Assembly: GCF_020923435.1 (NCBI RefSeq)
Contig: NZ_CP087263.1
Location: 2,313,970-2,377,969 of the forward strand
DNA: 64,000 nucleotides
Source of the DNA: Brevibacillus humidisoli
GTDB lineage: Bacteria > Bacillota > Bacilli > Brevibacillales > Brevibacillaceae
Direction of reading: 5' to 3'
The first letter of the stretch is position 1, and each line of letters opens with the position of its first letter. Below the pieces are notes generated by a model. It was not told the origin of the DNA, did no database searches, and saw only the letters and a program-made list of their open reading frames with translations. Both the position numbers and the translations under genes were made by a program. Below are positions 8,697 to 17,523 of the stretch, piece after piece.

Positions 8697-9647
8697 ATGG
8701 GAGTTGATGGGGTGATCCGTCTGGGCTACGCCTGCATCAGTATGGCCACCAAAAACAATCCCAACAAAAAAACAACACTGGCTCAACTGCAAAAACTGGA
8801 TCGGGCCGGACAAATGAAAAAACTGCGAAAAATCCTGCAGACAAACTTCTTTAACCTGATGGAGATTCTTGCTTACAATCGTGAGCACGCCATCTACTTG
8901 TACCGTCTGCCCTCGGAATTCGTTCCGTTTGCAACTCATCCGGTAGCCGATGGCTGGGATTGGGAGAAAGAATTCAGCTGGGACTTTGACAAAGCAGGCG
9001 AATACATCCGCAAACACGGTATGCGCGTTACCTCTCATCCGGGCCATTACAGCATTCTCAACACCCCTCACGAGGAGGTGCTGCGCTCAACGATCAACGA
9101 TTTTGATTATCATGCCCGGGTGCTGGATCGGATGGGACTTGACATCGACTCCGTGATGGTCACTCATGTCGGCGGTGTGTATGGAGACAAACAAGCCTCA
9201 TTGGATCGCTTCGCCGATCATTTTCAGCGACTGCCGGATCATGTAAAAAAGCGACTGGTGGTGGAAAATGACGACACTTCATTTGGCATGCGCGAAGTAT
9301 TGGAGTTGTGTGAACGTCTCGGTGTTCCGATGATCCTTGATGTTCATCATCACGACTGTGTCAACAATGGCGAGCGATTGGAGGAGTATCTGCCGCGCAT
9401 CTTTCAGACTTGGGGGGAACGAACGCCCAAAATACACTTCTCCTCGCCCAGGTCGGAGAGCGACTTTCGGAGCCATGCCGACAACATCAACGTCGATGAT
9501 TTTCTGCGATTTGTGGAAAAGATCTCACATGGCAACGTCGATATCATGTTGGAGTGCAAACAGAAAGATCTCGCTCTGCTTCGACTGCGTGAGGAATTAA
9601 AAGAAGCGGGGATGGAGGTGGAGGCGCCGATATCCGTCTCAAGCTAG
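8697..9647 (+). CDS. uvsE: UV DNA damage endonuclease
   Basis: UvsE/UvdE nicks DNA immediately 5' of UV photoproducts and abasic sites, starting an alternative excision repair. The core begins at VIRLGYACIS; metal-binding motifs are visible: SHPGHYSILNT, HVGGVYGDK, VVENDDTSFG, ILDVHHHDC and KIHFSSPR. The frame is open to 8589, but that part has no ribosome site and overlaps the divergent gene. ATG 8697 or GTG 8712 (GGGAG 8 nt upstream) are the plausible starts, giving 312-317 residues, the normal family length. UV repair suits a spore former that also carries splB. Confidence 0.9.
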   Translation: MGVDGVIRLGYACISMATKNNPNKKTTLAQLQKLDRAGQMKKLRKILQTNFFNLMEILAYNREHAIYLYRLPSEFVPFATHPVADGWDWEKEFSWDFDKAGEYIRKHGMRVTSHPGHYSILNTPHEEVLRSTINDFDYHARVLDRMGLDIDSVMVTHVGGVYGDKQASLDRFADHFQRLPDHVKKRLVVENDDTSFGMREVLELCERLGVPMILDVHHHDCVNNGERLEEYLPRIFQTWGERTPKIHFSSPRSESDFRSHADNINVDDFLRFVEKISHGNVDIMLECKQKDLALLRLREELKEAGMEVEAPISVSS

Positions 9648-9760
9648 TAGAAACGAGTGGACTACACACATGCAGGCAGGCTTGTCTATCCCTTTGGAAC
9701 GGAAAGAAAAGACAGATGCCATCGATGGGGCACGGCACCTGCCTGTTAAACCAGCATATG

Positions 9761-10177
9761 CTAAAGACGGGATGAGGAATCACCGCCGCAGCCGCATTGG
9801 CAGCCGCACTGGCAGCCGCTGCTGCCGCCCGAAGAATCATACGAGCTACTCGTATCGTACGAGTTGCCGGCACCATAGCTATCTGGATAACATTGACTGT
9901 AGTAATGGTGCATCCGGTCTTTGTGGTGCTTGTAGTAATCGTAGTAATAGCCGAACTTGCGACGATGGTGGCGATGTTTCTGACACTTTTTCTTGTAGTA
10001 TTTCATCTTGTCCCGGTGACGATAATATTTGTAGATGAGGTTCTCAAGGATCCCTCTGTTTGGTTTGTGCCTCGGCTTGTGCTTGGGGATCGGTCTTTCC
10101 TTTTTGGGAGGCGCGTGGTGGATATTAGGCGGCATGATGGGCATAGTTGAGCTAGACTTCGGCCTTTCTTTTTCCAC
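9761..10177 (-). CDS. Spore-coat-like His/Lys/Tyr-rich protein
   Basis: A 138-residue low-complexity protein. Residues 20-90 are extremely rich in Lys, His, Arg and Tyr (KYYRHRDKMKYYKKKCQKH, FGYYYDYYKHHKDRMHHYY). A Ser/Tyr/Gly stretch follows and a cysteine knot-like tail (CQCGCQCGCGG). Such composition is typical of spore coat proteins that are cross-linked through Tyr, Lys and Cys. GTG 10177 is chosen because AAAGGAA is 9 nt upstream; GTG 10186 would sit on that site. A mother-cell sigma-type -10 (CATACCAT) lies 35 nt upstream. Coat function is inferred from composition and promoter, not homology. Confidence 0.6.
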   Translation of the reverse strand: MEKERPKSSSTMPIMPPNIHHAPPKKERPIPKHKPRHKPNRGILENLIYKYYRHRDKMKYYKKKCQKHRHHRRKFGYYYDYYKHHKDRMHHYYSQCYPDSYGAGNSYDTSSSYDSSGGSSGCQCGCQCGCGGDSSSRL

Positions 10178-10211
10178 ATTCCACACTTCCTTTCTGGTTA
10201 AGTGACACTAC

Positions 10212-10219
10212 ATGGTATG
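10212..10219 (-). promoter_or_regulatory. Possible SigE/SigK-type -10 for the coat-like gene
   Basis: CATACCAT on the minus strand fits the mother-cell sigma -10 shapes (CATACAnT of SigE, CATAnnnTA of SigK nearly). The spacing to the start codon is right. No convincing -35 was found. Confidence 0.35.
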
Positions 10220-10304
10220 ACAGGAACCCGTCGTAAGCAACGTCAGGTGCCTATTCTGAGCAAAATGACGATGCCCGTTTTTTTCTATGTTCCACTTTTG
10301 CGCC

Positions 10305-10335
10305 TTGACGAATGGCCTCCGCGTATGGCAATAAT
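10305..10335 (+). promoter_or_regulatory. Possible hutH promoter
   Basis: TTGACG and AATAAT separated by 19 nt (long for SigA). It is the best candidate upstream of the leader terminator, about 170 nt before hutH. Confidence 0.35.
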
Positions 10336-10432
10336 GAAGGATAGATAAGTATGAATACTGAGTGAAACGGGGATAGAGATATGCGCGAGAGGTGGAAGCA
10401 TCCTCTGCAACTGCATAACGCATTCCATTCAA

Positions 10433-10469
10433 CGGGGTTAGGAACCAGTTCCTAACCCCGTTTCTTTTC
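10433..10469 (+). terminator. Leader terminator (attenuator candidate) in front of hutH
   Basis: CGGGGTTAGGAA and TTCCTAACCCCG form a perfect 12-bp stem with a 4-nt loop, followed by TTTCTTTTC on the + strand only. It ends about 30 nt before the hutH ribosome site. No + strand gene ends between uvsE (9647) and here, so it terminates either a leader RNA or nothing. In B. subtilis a terminator before hutH is read through when HutP binds the RNA with histidine and Mg2+; the position here is analogous, though hutP is not adjacent. Confidence 0.7.
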
Positions 10470-10502
10470 GCTCTCTACCCTGCTAAAGGAGGAAAATATC
10501 AG

Positions 10503-12011
10503 ATGAAGACAGAATCAACCACAATCGTATCTCTGGATGGGTTTCAATTGACCATCGAACAAGTGGAAGCCATCGCCCGTCGCTTTGAACCGGTTGCTCT
10601 CTCGGAGGAAGCGATCCGGCGCATACGCGAATCGCGGCACATGGTGGAACAAATGGTGGAACAGCGTCAAGTAGCCTACGGGGTGACCACCGGATTTGGC
10701 AAGTTTTCCGATGTTGTCATCTCAGCAGAAGATACCAGCCAACTGCAGGAGAATCTGATCATGAGCCACGCTTGCGGTGTTGGTGAGCCGTATCCTGTGG
10801 AAGTAGTACGTGCGATCATGGCACTCAGAATCAATGCACTGGCGAAAGGCTATTCCGGTATCCGACTGGAAACGCTGACATTGATGATCGAGATGGTAAA
10901 CCGCGGAGTTCATCCGGTCATTCCCCAACAGGGGTCGCTTGGTGCTAGCGGCGACCTGGCGCCACTCGCCCATCTGGTTCTCGTCATGCTGGGAAAAGGG
11001 GAAGCAGAGTACGGCGGCCGACGACTTCCAGGAACAGAAGCGCTGCAAGCCGCCGGTCTGAAACCGATCCGCCTGGAAGCCAAAGAAGGTTTGGCCTTGA
11101 TCAACGGGACACAGGCGATGACTGCTCTTCTCTGTCTGGCTCTGGCAGACGCGCGGACCGTGTTGGAAAGCGCTGAAGTGATCGCGGCGATGAGTGTAGA
11201 AGCGTTGCGCGGAATCCCCAAAGCATACGATCCCAAGCTGCACGCTGTACGACCGCACCCGGGACAGCAGGAATCGGCCCGTCGTCTGTTGTTGCACCTG
11301 CAGGGCAGCGATCGTACCAGTGAACAGGGGGAGCTTCGCGTACAGGATGCATACAGCCTCCGCTGCATTCCGCAGGTACACGGGGCGACGCGGGACACAC
11401 TGGAGTACGTATGGCAAACAGTGCAACGGGAATGCAACAGTGTTACGGATAATCCGGTGCTGTTTGCAGAGACGGGCGAAGTGATTTCCGGCGGCAATTT
11501 CCACGGACAGCCGATGGCATTGGTCGCCGATTTTCTGGCGATTGCGGTGGCCGAGCTGGCCAACATCTCGGAGCGGCGCACCGAGCGCCTGGTCAACCCA
11601 CAATTAAGCAACCTGCCCGCCTTTCTCACACCTTATGGGGGCCTCCATTCGGGCTATATGATTGCCCAGTATGTCGCAGCTTCGATCGTATCGGAAAACA
11701 AAGTGCTGTGCCATCCGGCATCAGTGGACTCCATACCTTCTTCTGCCAACCAAGAGGATCATGTCAGTATGGGCACAACTGCGGCACGCAAGCTGCGTAC
11801 CGTGGTCGACAACACCCGAAAGGTGCTGGCAATTGAATACCTGGCAGCCGCACAGGCGATTGATTTTGGTGAGGGCAAACTGGGAGCAGGGACAGAGAAA
11901 GCGTACCAACTGCTGCGCACGAATATTCCTCGCCTTGAACATGATCGCGAGATGCACGCCGACATGGTACAGGCAGAGCAGTTGATCAGGGCTAAGTCGT
12001 TGCTGTTTTGA
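10503..12011 (+). CDS. hutH: Histidine ammonia-lyase
   Basis: A 502-residue HutH, converting L-histidine to urocanate and ammonia, the first step of histidine use. The Ala148-Ser149-Gly150 triad (GSLGASGDLAPLAHL) self-cyclises to the MIO electrophile. Other conserved parts are GVTTGFGKF, INGTQAM, SVTDNPVLF and GNFHGQPMAL. Start ATG follows AAAGGAGG. It is alone here: hutU, hutI, hutG and hutP are not in the window, so the rest of the pathway must be elsewhere or missing. Control by the leader terminator upstream is plausible. Confidence 0.96.
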   Translation: MKTESTTIVSLDGFQLTIEQVEAIARRFEPVALSEEAIRRIRESRHMVEQMVEQRQVAYGVTTGFGKFSDVVISAEDTSQLQENLIMSHACGVGEPYPVEVVRAIMALRINALAKGYSGIRLETLTLMIEMVNRGVHPVIPQQGSLGASGDLAPLAHLVLVMLGKGEAEYGGRRLPGTEALQAAGLKPIRLEAKEGLALINGTQAMTALLCLALADARTVLESAEVIAAMSVEALRGIPKAYDPKLHAVRPHPGQQESARRLLLHLQGSDRTSEQGELRVQDAYSLRCIPQVHGATRDTLEYVWQTVQRECNSVTDNPVLFAETGEVISGGNFHGQPMALVADFLAIAVAELANISERRTERLVNPQLSNLPAFLTPYGGLHSGYMIAQYVAASIVSENKVLCHPASVDSIPSSANQEDHVSMGTTAARKLRTVVDNTRKVLAIEYLAAAQAIDFGEGKLGAGTEKAYQLLRTNIPRLEHDREMHADMVQAEQLIRAKSLLF

Positions 12012-12033
12012 AGATGGGGTGTGTGACTCACAT

Positions 12034-12066
12034 AAAAAAAGAGGCTAACGATCTAGCCTCTTTTTT
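12034..12066. terminator. Bidirectional terminator between hutH and the thioesterase
   Basis: AAAAAAGAGGCTA and TAGCCTCTTTTTT around a 6-nt loop; T-tracts on both strands between convergent genes. Confidence 0.85.
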
Positions 12067-12069
12067 GCT

Positions 12070-12579
12070 CTATATTCTTTTCGTTAGATCGATATTATCG
12101 ATGACCTGCTTAGAGTTTTTCCGGCGTTCTTCCCGCATCCTCTTTCTCTCCGGAGCGGAATGAAACAAATCTTTTTCTTCATCCGTTTCCGGATAAACGG
12201 GAGGAACGGGAGTTGGCAGACCGTTTTCATCGATGGCGACAAATGTGAGGAAAGATGTCGCCGTCAGCATGCGCTCCCCGGTTTTCAGATCTTCCGAGAT
12301 AATTTTTACAAAAATCTCCATTGATGTTTTCCCAGTCGATGTGACAAACGCTTCAATACACAGCGAATGACCCATTTTGACAGGAGATAAAAAATCAATG
12401 GAATCAATGGAGGCCGTTACGACAGTATGTCGGGAATGTCTCATGGCTGCAATCGCTGCCACCTCGTCAATATAAGACATCATCGTGCCTCCGAAAATCG
12501 TTCCGTGATTATTCGTGTCAGATGGCAGCACCAAAGATGCTTGTACGGTTCTAGAAGCACTGGACGGTTTCGCTTCCAT
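12070..12579 (-). CDS. Hotdog-fold acyl-CoA thioesterase
   Basis: A 169-residue YkhA/BACH-like thioesterase hydrolysing acyl-CoA to free acid and CoA. The hotdog core shows the family signature (DTNNHGTIFGGTMMSYIDEVAAIAA, then VVTASIDSIDFLSPV). ATG 12579 has AAAGGAGG 6 nt upstream; the frame extends further to 12651 without a site. The C-terminal 40 residues are a charged tail (PERKRMREERRKN). Such single-domain enzymes act as hexamers in the cytoplasm. The physiological substrate is unknown. Confidence 0.88.
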   Translation of the reverse strand: MEAKPSSASRTVQASLVLPSDTNNHGTIFGGTMMSYIDEVAAIAAMRHSRHTVVTASIDSIDFLSPVKMGHSLCIEAFVTSTGKTSMEIFVKIISEDLKTGERMLTATSFLTFVAIDENGLPTPVPPVYPETDEEKDLFHSAPERKRMREERRKNSKQVIDNIDLTKRI

Positions 12580-12707
12580 TGGTAGACCTCCTTTTATTGC
12601 TGACAGAAAGCTGCAGTCGATCAAGTTATCATCAGTTTTGTCCATAATCAACGAGAGCAGTCGTAGATATGCCGCCCAATCCTTATTTTTCCGTCCCCAG
12701 CCATCGA

Positions 12708-13034
12708 CTAGCTGTGCCGAGTAAGAACCAGCTCCGCCTCCGTACCGAACAGCCGCAGGGTCCCCCCATCCAGATTGGCCAGATCGGCCTCTTCACGAGA
12801 CAGCTCCATCAAGATCTCCACCACTTCTTCCTCATCCAGTTCGAAGGTGAGCAGCAGATCTTTGGTGCCAAACTCGTTGTCATCGAGCACGATATCGACA
12901 AGCGAAGCTTGGAATTGACTCACCTGCTCATCCTCTTCATCCCCATCCCACTGGGTAAACGTGACCTGAAGCGACTGTTGCAAGTATGTCTCCCGCAAAC
13001 AGGCCATCAATTGTTCATGACGATGCAGTTCCAT
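12708..13034 (-). CDS. Acidic protein of unknown function
   Basis: A 108-residue, strongly acidic protein (DGDEEDEQVSQF, FELDEEEVVEILMELSREEADL). No signal, membrane segment or motif that I recognise. ATG 13034 follows AAAGGAGAGA. It lies 12 nt downstream of a methyltransferase gene and is probably cotranscribed with it. Good ribosome site and codon use support a real gene. Confidence 0.6.
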   Translation of the reverse strand: MELHRHEQLMACLRETYLQQSLQVTFTQWDGDEEDEQVSQFQASLVDIVLDDNEFGTKDLLLTFELDEEEVVEILMELSREEADLANLDGGTLRLFGTEAELVLTRHS

Positions 13035-13046
13035 ACACTCTCTCCT

Positions 13047-13628
13047 TTACTTTACGGCCAGAATCGATAAAAACGACTCCGATCCGGTATCAATCGACGG
13101 ATCGAACGTCTTGAATCCGGCGACCTGGTAGAAGTGCTGCAATTCTGCTTGCTGGTAACGCCGGTGGTAGAGGGAGTCGGAGACACACTCCCCTTCTCCC
13201 TGCAGGTACGAAGCGAAAAACACCCCGCCTGGTTTCAGTGTGCGGTGCACTTCGGCCAACGCTTCCCGTAGATCATCTGGTGTCACGTAAAACAGCGAAC
13301 CGTTGGCCCAAATCCCGTCAAAGCTGATATCGGCAAATGGCAGCGTACGAAAATCGCCCTGTCGGAAGGCAACTCCCTGCACCTGCTTCTTTGCCTCCGC
13401 GAGCATCACTTCGCTGATATCGAGTCCTTCTACGTCCAGTCTGTGTCGCTTGAGGCGCAGGGAATCATGCCCGACGCCACAGCCAAGATCCAGCACCCGC
13501 CCGCCCGCCAGCAGCATCTGAAAAGCAGGCAGCACCCGGGTAGCGATCCGCATCAACTCTGCCACTTCCGTCGCCGCGCTGCCCAATCGGTTAAACGTCT
13601 CCTTGTTACGAACAACGTAATCGTCCAT
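13047..13628 (-). CDS. Class I SAM-dependent methyltransferase
   Basis: A 193-residue Rossmann methyltransferase. SAM-binding motif I is VLDLGCGVGHDSL, the acidic residue after strand 2 is in VEGLDISEVML, and motif IV is FDGIWANGSLFYV. ATG 13628 follows AAAGGAGG; an upstream extension to 13673 has no site. The closest type is the methyltransferase domain 11/25 group; the acceptor is unknown. Confidence 0.82.
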   Translation of the reverse strand: MDDYVVRNKETFNRLGSAATEVAELMRIATRVLPAFQMLLAGGRVLDLGCGVGHDSLRLKRHRLDVEGLDISEVMLAEAKKQVQGVAFRQGDFRTLPFADISFDGIWANGSLFYVTPDDLREALAEVHRTLKPGGVFFASYLQGEGECVSDSLYHRRYQQAELQHFYQVAGFKTFDPSIDTGSESFLSILAVK

Positions 13629-13805
13629 TCGCTTTTTCCTCCTTTTGAACACAGACCGGAAACAGCCGTACAATCACCTCTCCCCTTACTATAAAATGAA
13701 ACAAGGCGTTTGACAAACTGATACCTGCTTCTCTGCCGATTAGCGAGCATATTCTTATGCGTGCATCCGTCAGCGCGCATTGGGCGCTTCACTCCCGCCA
13801 TGGAG

Positions 13806-13833
13806 GAAAAAAGCCGCCTCGCAAACGGGCGGC
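13806..13833 (-). terminator. Terminator of the pterin dehydratase-like gene
   Basis: On the minus strand GCCGCC-CGTTTGCGA-GGCGGC followed by TTTTTT, 32 nt past the stop codon. Confidence 0.75.
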
Positions 13834-13864
13834 CATGATTCCATATAGACTTGTCTCACATCGA

Positions 13865-14146
13865 TCAGAGCAGCTTGTTGATCGCCTGGGCCAATGCAAA
13901 ATCTTTTCCAGTCAAACCGTTTGCCGACTTTGTATAGAGCGTAAACATGACAACCTGTCCCATGATGCGAATCTCCGGACAGTGGTCAGCGCTGGCGTAT
14001 TCCGCGACCTGATTGACCAGCCGGATGGCAGATGGAAAGTCACTACAGGTAAATGTGCGGCAAAGCGCCATACGGTCGCCGTCAAGCTTCCAGCCTGGGA
14101 CCTTGTACAAGTTGCACGCGATCTGGTCGATCGTCAGTTTGGCCAT
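13865..14146 (-). CDS. Pterin-4a-carbinolamine dehydratase-like protein with degenerate active site
   Basis: A 93-residue protein matching the PhhB/DCoH fold in length and pattern (VPGWKLDGDRMALCRTF, FPSAIRLVNQVAEYA, SANGLTGKDFALAQAIN). The family's catalytic segment, normally DHHPEW...TH, reads DHCPEI...TK: the second His is Cys, the aromatic residue is Ile and the distal His is Lys. Dehydration of 4a-hydroxytetrahydrobiopterin is therefore doubtful. No phenylalanine hydroxylase gene is nearby. ATG 14146 is chosen since AGGGGGA is 6 nt upstream; ATG 14152 is too close to it. Confidence 0.7.
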   Translation of the reverse strand: MAKLTIDQIACNLYKVPGWKLDGDRMALCRTFTCSDFPSAIRLVNQVAEYASADHCPEIRIMGQVVMFTLYTKSANGLTGKDFALAQAINKLL

Positions 14147-14242
14147 CGCCATTCCCCCTACAATCGTGAATAAGATCTCCTTACGACATTCTATTCACGG
14201 TTCACAGGGGTTAGTCACTGCAAATCCCCTCTCCTTTGCAGC

Positions 14243-14980
14243 CTATTCTCGGACTGCATAGAAAATCATCCGCGGCGAATCCTGCTTGCGATAAGGGGAA
14301 AAGTCGTAGTCGCCAAACAACTGGATGCTTTGAAATCCGGCATTTTGCAGCATTTCTTGCATTTCATCTGCATGGTACAGGCGTACTTGCTCCATGTACT
14401 GACGCGGCTCAGCCTGCTCCGCGTCGTACAGGAGAATCCGTTTTTTGACAAAGCCATCTTCGATCCAGCGCTGCTCTTTGATGAACAGCCCGTTTGCTTC
14501 CCGCTCCGATTCGGGTATCAAGTGAACCTTGACGTAATCAGGGTTGAGGTAATCGATCACGACCTCGCCGCCTGGCTTTAACGCCCTCGCCATGTTGTGC
14601 ACGACACGAGCATTCTCTTCGTCCGAGGAGAAGTAACCGAAGCTGGTAAACAAGTTGACCACGATATCAAACTCGCTGTCAAACGGGATTTCCCGCATAT
14701 CGTACTGGTAAAAGCGAAGATTGTCGTATGTATTTTTCTCTTGGGCAACCGCCAGCAGGACAGGTGACAAATCGACACCTACCACCTCGTAGCCGCGTCT
14801 GGCCAGAGCGCGAGAATGACGGCCGCTGCCACAGCACAGATCCAATACCCGACCTGCCCTCCTGACCGGCAGGTGGTCCAGCAGATTGGCGATTTCCCGG
14901 TCGGCGGAGGCTTCGTCCCGGTGTCGGTACACCAGCAGGTAATCCTCGCGAAAACTGCGTTCAAACCAATCGTCAGTCAT
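14243..14980 (-). CDS. Class I SAM-dependent methyltransferase
   Basis: A 245-residue methyltransferase. Motif I is RVLDLCCGSGRHSRALA, followed by VVGVDLSPVLL and FDIVVNLFTSFGYF. A C-terminal antiparallel part (YHADEMQEMLQNAGFQSIQLFGDYDFSPY) is typical of small-molecule methyltransferases of this group. Substrate unknown. It lies between the pterin-like gene and the kinase pair, all leftward, with short gaps. Confidence 0.82.
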   Translation of the reverse strand: MTDDWFERSFREDYLLVYRHRDEASADREIANLLDHLPVRRAGRVLDLCCGSGRHSRALARRGYEVVGVDLSPVLLAVAQEKNTYDNLRFYQYDMREIPFDSEFDIVVNLFTSFGYFSSDEENARVVHNMARALKPGGEVVIDYLNPDYVKVHLIPESEREANGLFIKEQRWIEDGFVKKRILLYDAEQAEPRQYMEQVRLYHADEMQEMLQNAGFQSIQLFGDYDFSPYRKQDSPRMIFYAVRE

Positions 14981-15051
14981 ATTGCATATCTCCCTTTTCT
15001 GTTGAGTCCGCCCTTTATACTATACCACGGATCACGACCAGGGGAACCGAT

Positions 15052-15738
15052 TCAGCGGCGTGCTTTGCGCACCAGTTCAATTTTTTCCGCCAACCGCGAC
15101 AGTACCACTTCTACAGAGCGCTGATCCTTCAGCACATCGTACTCGTTGATGTTGATGCGCAGCACCGGACAGCTGGTGAAGTGATTGATCCACTCCTCAT
15201 AGCGTCGATACAAATCCTGCCAATAGCTGACAGGGGTCTGCTGTTCCATCGGACGACCGCGCTCCTTTACCCGCTCTAGAATGTCTTCAAAGCTGGCCTC
15301 CAGATAGATCAAGACATCCGGATGCGGAAAGTATGGGGTCATCACCATTGCCTCAAACAATCCGGTATACGTACGGTAATCCTCATCGGTCATATGTCCC
15401 TGCTCATACAGCATCTTCGCAAAAATACCGGTATCCTCATAAATGGAACGGTCCTGCACAAATCCGCCCCCGTATTCAAAGATCCGCTTCTGCTCCTTAA
15501 ACCGTTCGGCGAGAAAAAAGATTTGCAGATGAAATCCCCACCGCGACAGATCCTGATAAAATCGGTTGAGATACGGGTTGTTGTCCACCTTTTCCACGGA
15601 GACACGAAACCCGAGCAGATCAGCCAAGGCATGGGTAAAGGTCGATTTGCCCACACCGACCGTCCCGCCAACTGTGATAATCGCATTGCTGGGAATGCCG
15701 TACTGTTCTCGTAAACTGCTTGTCGTAAAACCTGACAT
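15052..15738 (-). CDS. dck: Deoxyadenosine/deoxycytidine kinase
   Basis: A 228-residue deoxynucleoside kinase for dAdo/dCyd salvage. The P-loop is GTVGVGKST; the lid and substrate motifs are ERFKEQK, GGGFVQDRSIYEDTGIFAKM and YFPHPDVLIYLEASFEDIL. These match the B. subtilis Dck pattern, whose P-loop region GTVGVGKS differs from Dgk's GPIG. ATG 15738 is the start. It lies 45 nt downstream of dgk, the same pairing as in B. subtilis. Confidence 0.9.
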   Translation of the reverse strand: MSGFTTSSLREQYGIPSNAIITVGGTVGVGKSTFTHALADLLGFRVSVEKVDNNPYLNRFYQDLSRWGFHLQIFFLAERFKEQKRIFEYGGGFVQDRSIYEDTGIFAKMLYEQGHMTDEDYRTYTGLFEAMVMTPYFPHPDVLIYLEASFEDILERVKERGRPMEQQTPVSYWQDLYRRYEEWINHFTSCPVLRININEYDVLKDQRSVEVVLSRLAEKIELVRKARR

Positions 15739-15782
15739 TCGCTCAATAACTCCTTTGCTGAGAATAAACGTAAGCGGATCAC

Positions 15783-16418
15783 TCACCCGCTGGTCGCTTG
15801 CTTCAGAAACGGTTCGATCTGACGCAGCACATAACGCAGGTCATCGGGCCGATGGACGTAATCAAGCTGGTCACAGGCAAACGAGAGAACCGGTACCTGC
15901 GGATGACGCTGTCGGAACTCGTCCATAAAGCGGGCGTAATCAGCTGCCAGATTCTCCATATAACGGCGGTCGATCAATCCTTCCACATCTCTTCCGCGCA
16001 TGGCGATACGCTTCATCAGCGTATCGACGGAAGCATGGAGATAAATGACCAGGTCTGCCTGTGGCAGATCACTCGTCAAAATATCGTAGATTTGTAAGTA
16101 TTTTGGCAAGTTCTCGTCGTCGAGCGTCCGTTGGGCAAAGATGGTATTCTTAAAGATGTTATAATCGGAGACGACCGATCTGCCCTGCGACAGATGGTGG
16201 CGGGAGATATCCTGCAGCTGCTTGTACCGATTGCACAAGAAGAACATCTCCAGTTGAAAGCCCCACTCTTCGATATTCTCGTAAAACTTGCCGAGAAACG
16301 GATTCTCATAAACGATTTCCTGCAGCAGGTTCAGCCCGTACTCACGGGCAATGGCCTGTGCCAGCGAGGTCTTGCCGACACCAATCGGCCCCTCTACAGT
16401 GATGAAAACAGAACTCAT
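15783..16418 (-). CDS. dgk: Deoxyguanosine kinase
   Basis: A 211-residue deoxynucleoside kinase phosphorylating deoxyguanosine. P-loop EGPIGVGKTSL, followed by EIVYENPFLGKFYENIEEW and FQLEMFFLCNRYKQL, the Dgk hallmark segments. ATG 16418 begins MSSVFITVEGP; GGGAGG lies 13 nt upstream, slightly far. First gene of the dgk-dck pair, divergent from cysK. Confidence 0.9.
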   Translation of the reverse strand: MSSVFITVEGPIGVGKTSLAQAIAREYGLNLLQEIVYENPFLGKFYENIEEWGFQLEMFFLCNRYKQLQDISRHHLSQGRSVVSDYNIFKNTIFAQRTLDDENLPKYLQIYDILTSDLPQADLVIYLHASVDTLMKRIAMRGRDVEGLIDRRYMENLAADYARFMDEFRQRHPQVPVLSFACDQLDYVHRPDDLRYVLRQIEPFLKQATSG

Positions 16419-16577
16419 AATGACATTAGATCCTCCCACACATGTTGAAAGCGCAATTCATTTTACCATGTCCGACGATCGTTTGTCGAAAGATTTGGAG
16501 GAGAGCCCAAAAAGAGCTTACACCTAAAATCCGATATGTTATCATGGAATTAATGATGGAACAAGGAGCGTTGCAAC

Positions 16578-17498
<921 letters not shown>

Positions 17499-17523
17499 GG
17501 GCGCCTGATCAGGCGCCCTTTTT
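17499..17523. terminator. Bidirectional terminator between cysK and splB
   Basis: GGGCGCCTGATCAGGCGCCC palindrome (17499-17518) followed by TTTTT on the + strand; AAGGGC context also serves the convergent minus-strand gene. Confidence 0.85.

Noticed and set aside
10385-10410. T-box-like text (GAGGTGGAAGC) in the hutH leader
   Set aside because: Only partial match to the AGGGTGGNACCGCG box, no specifier stem seen, and a T-box would make no sense for a catabolic enzyme.
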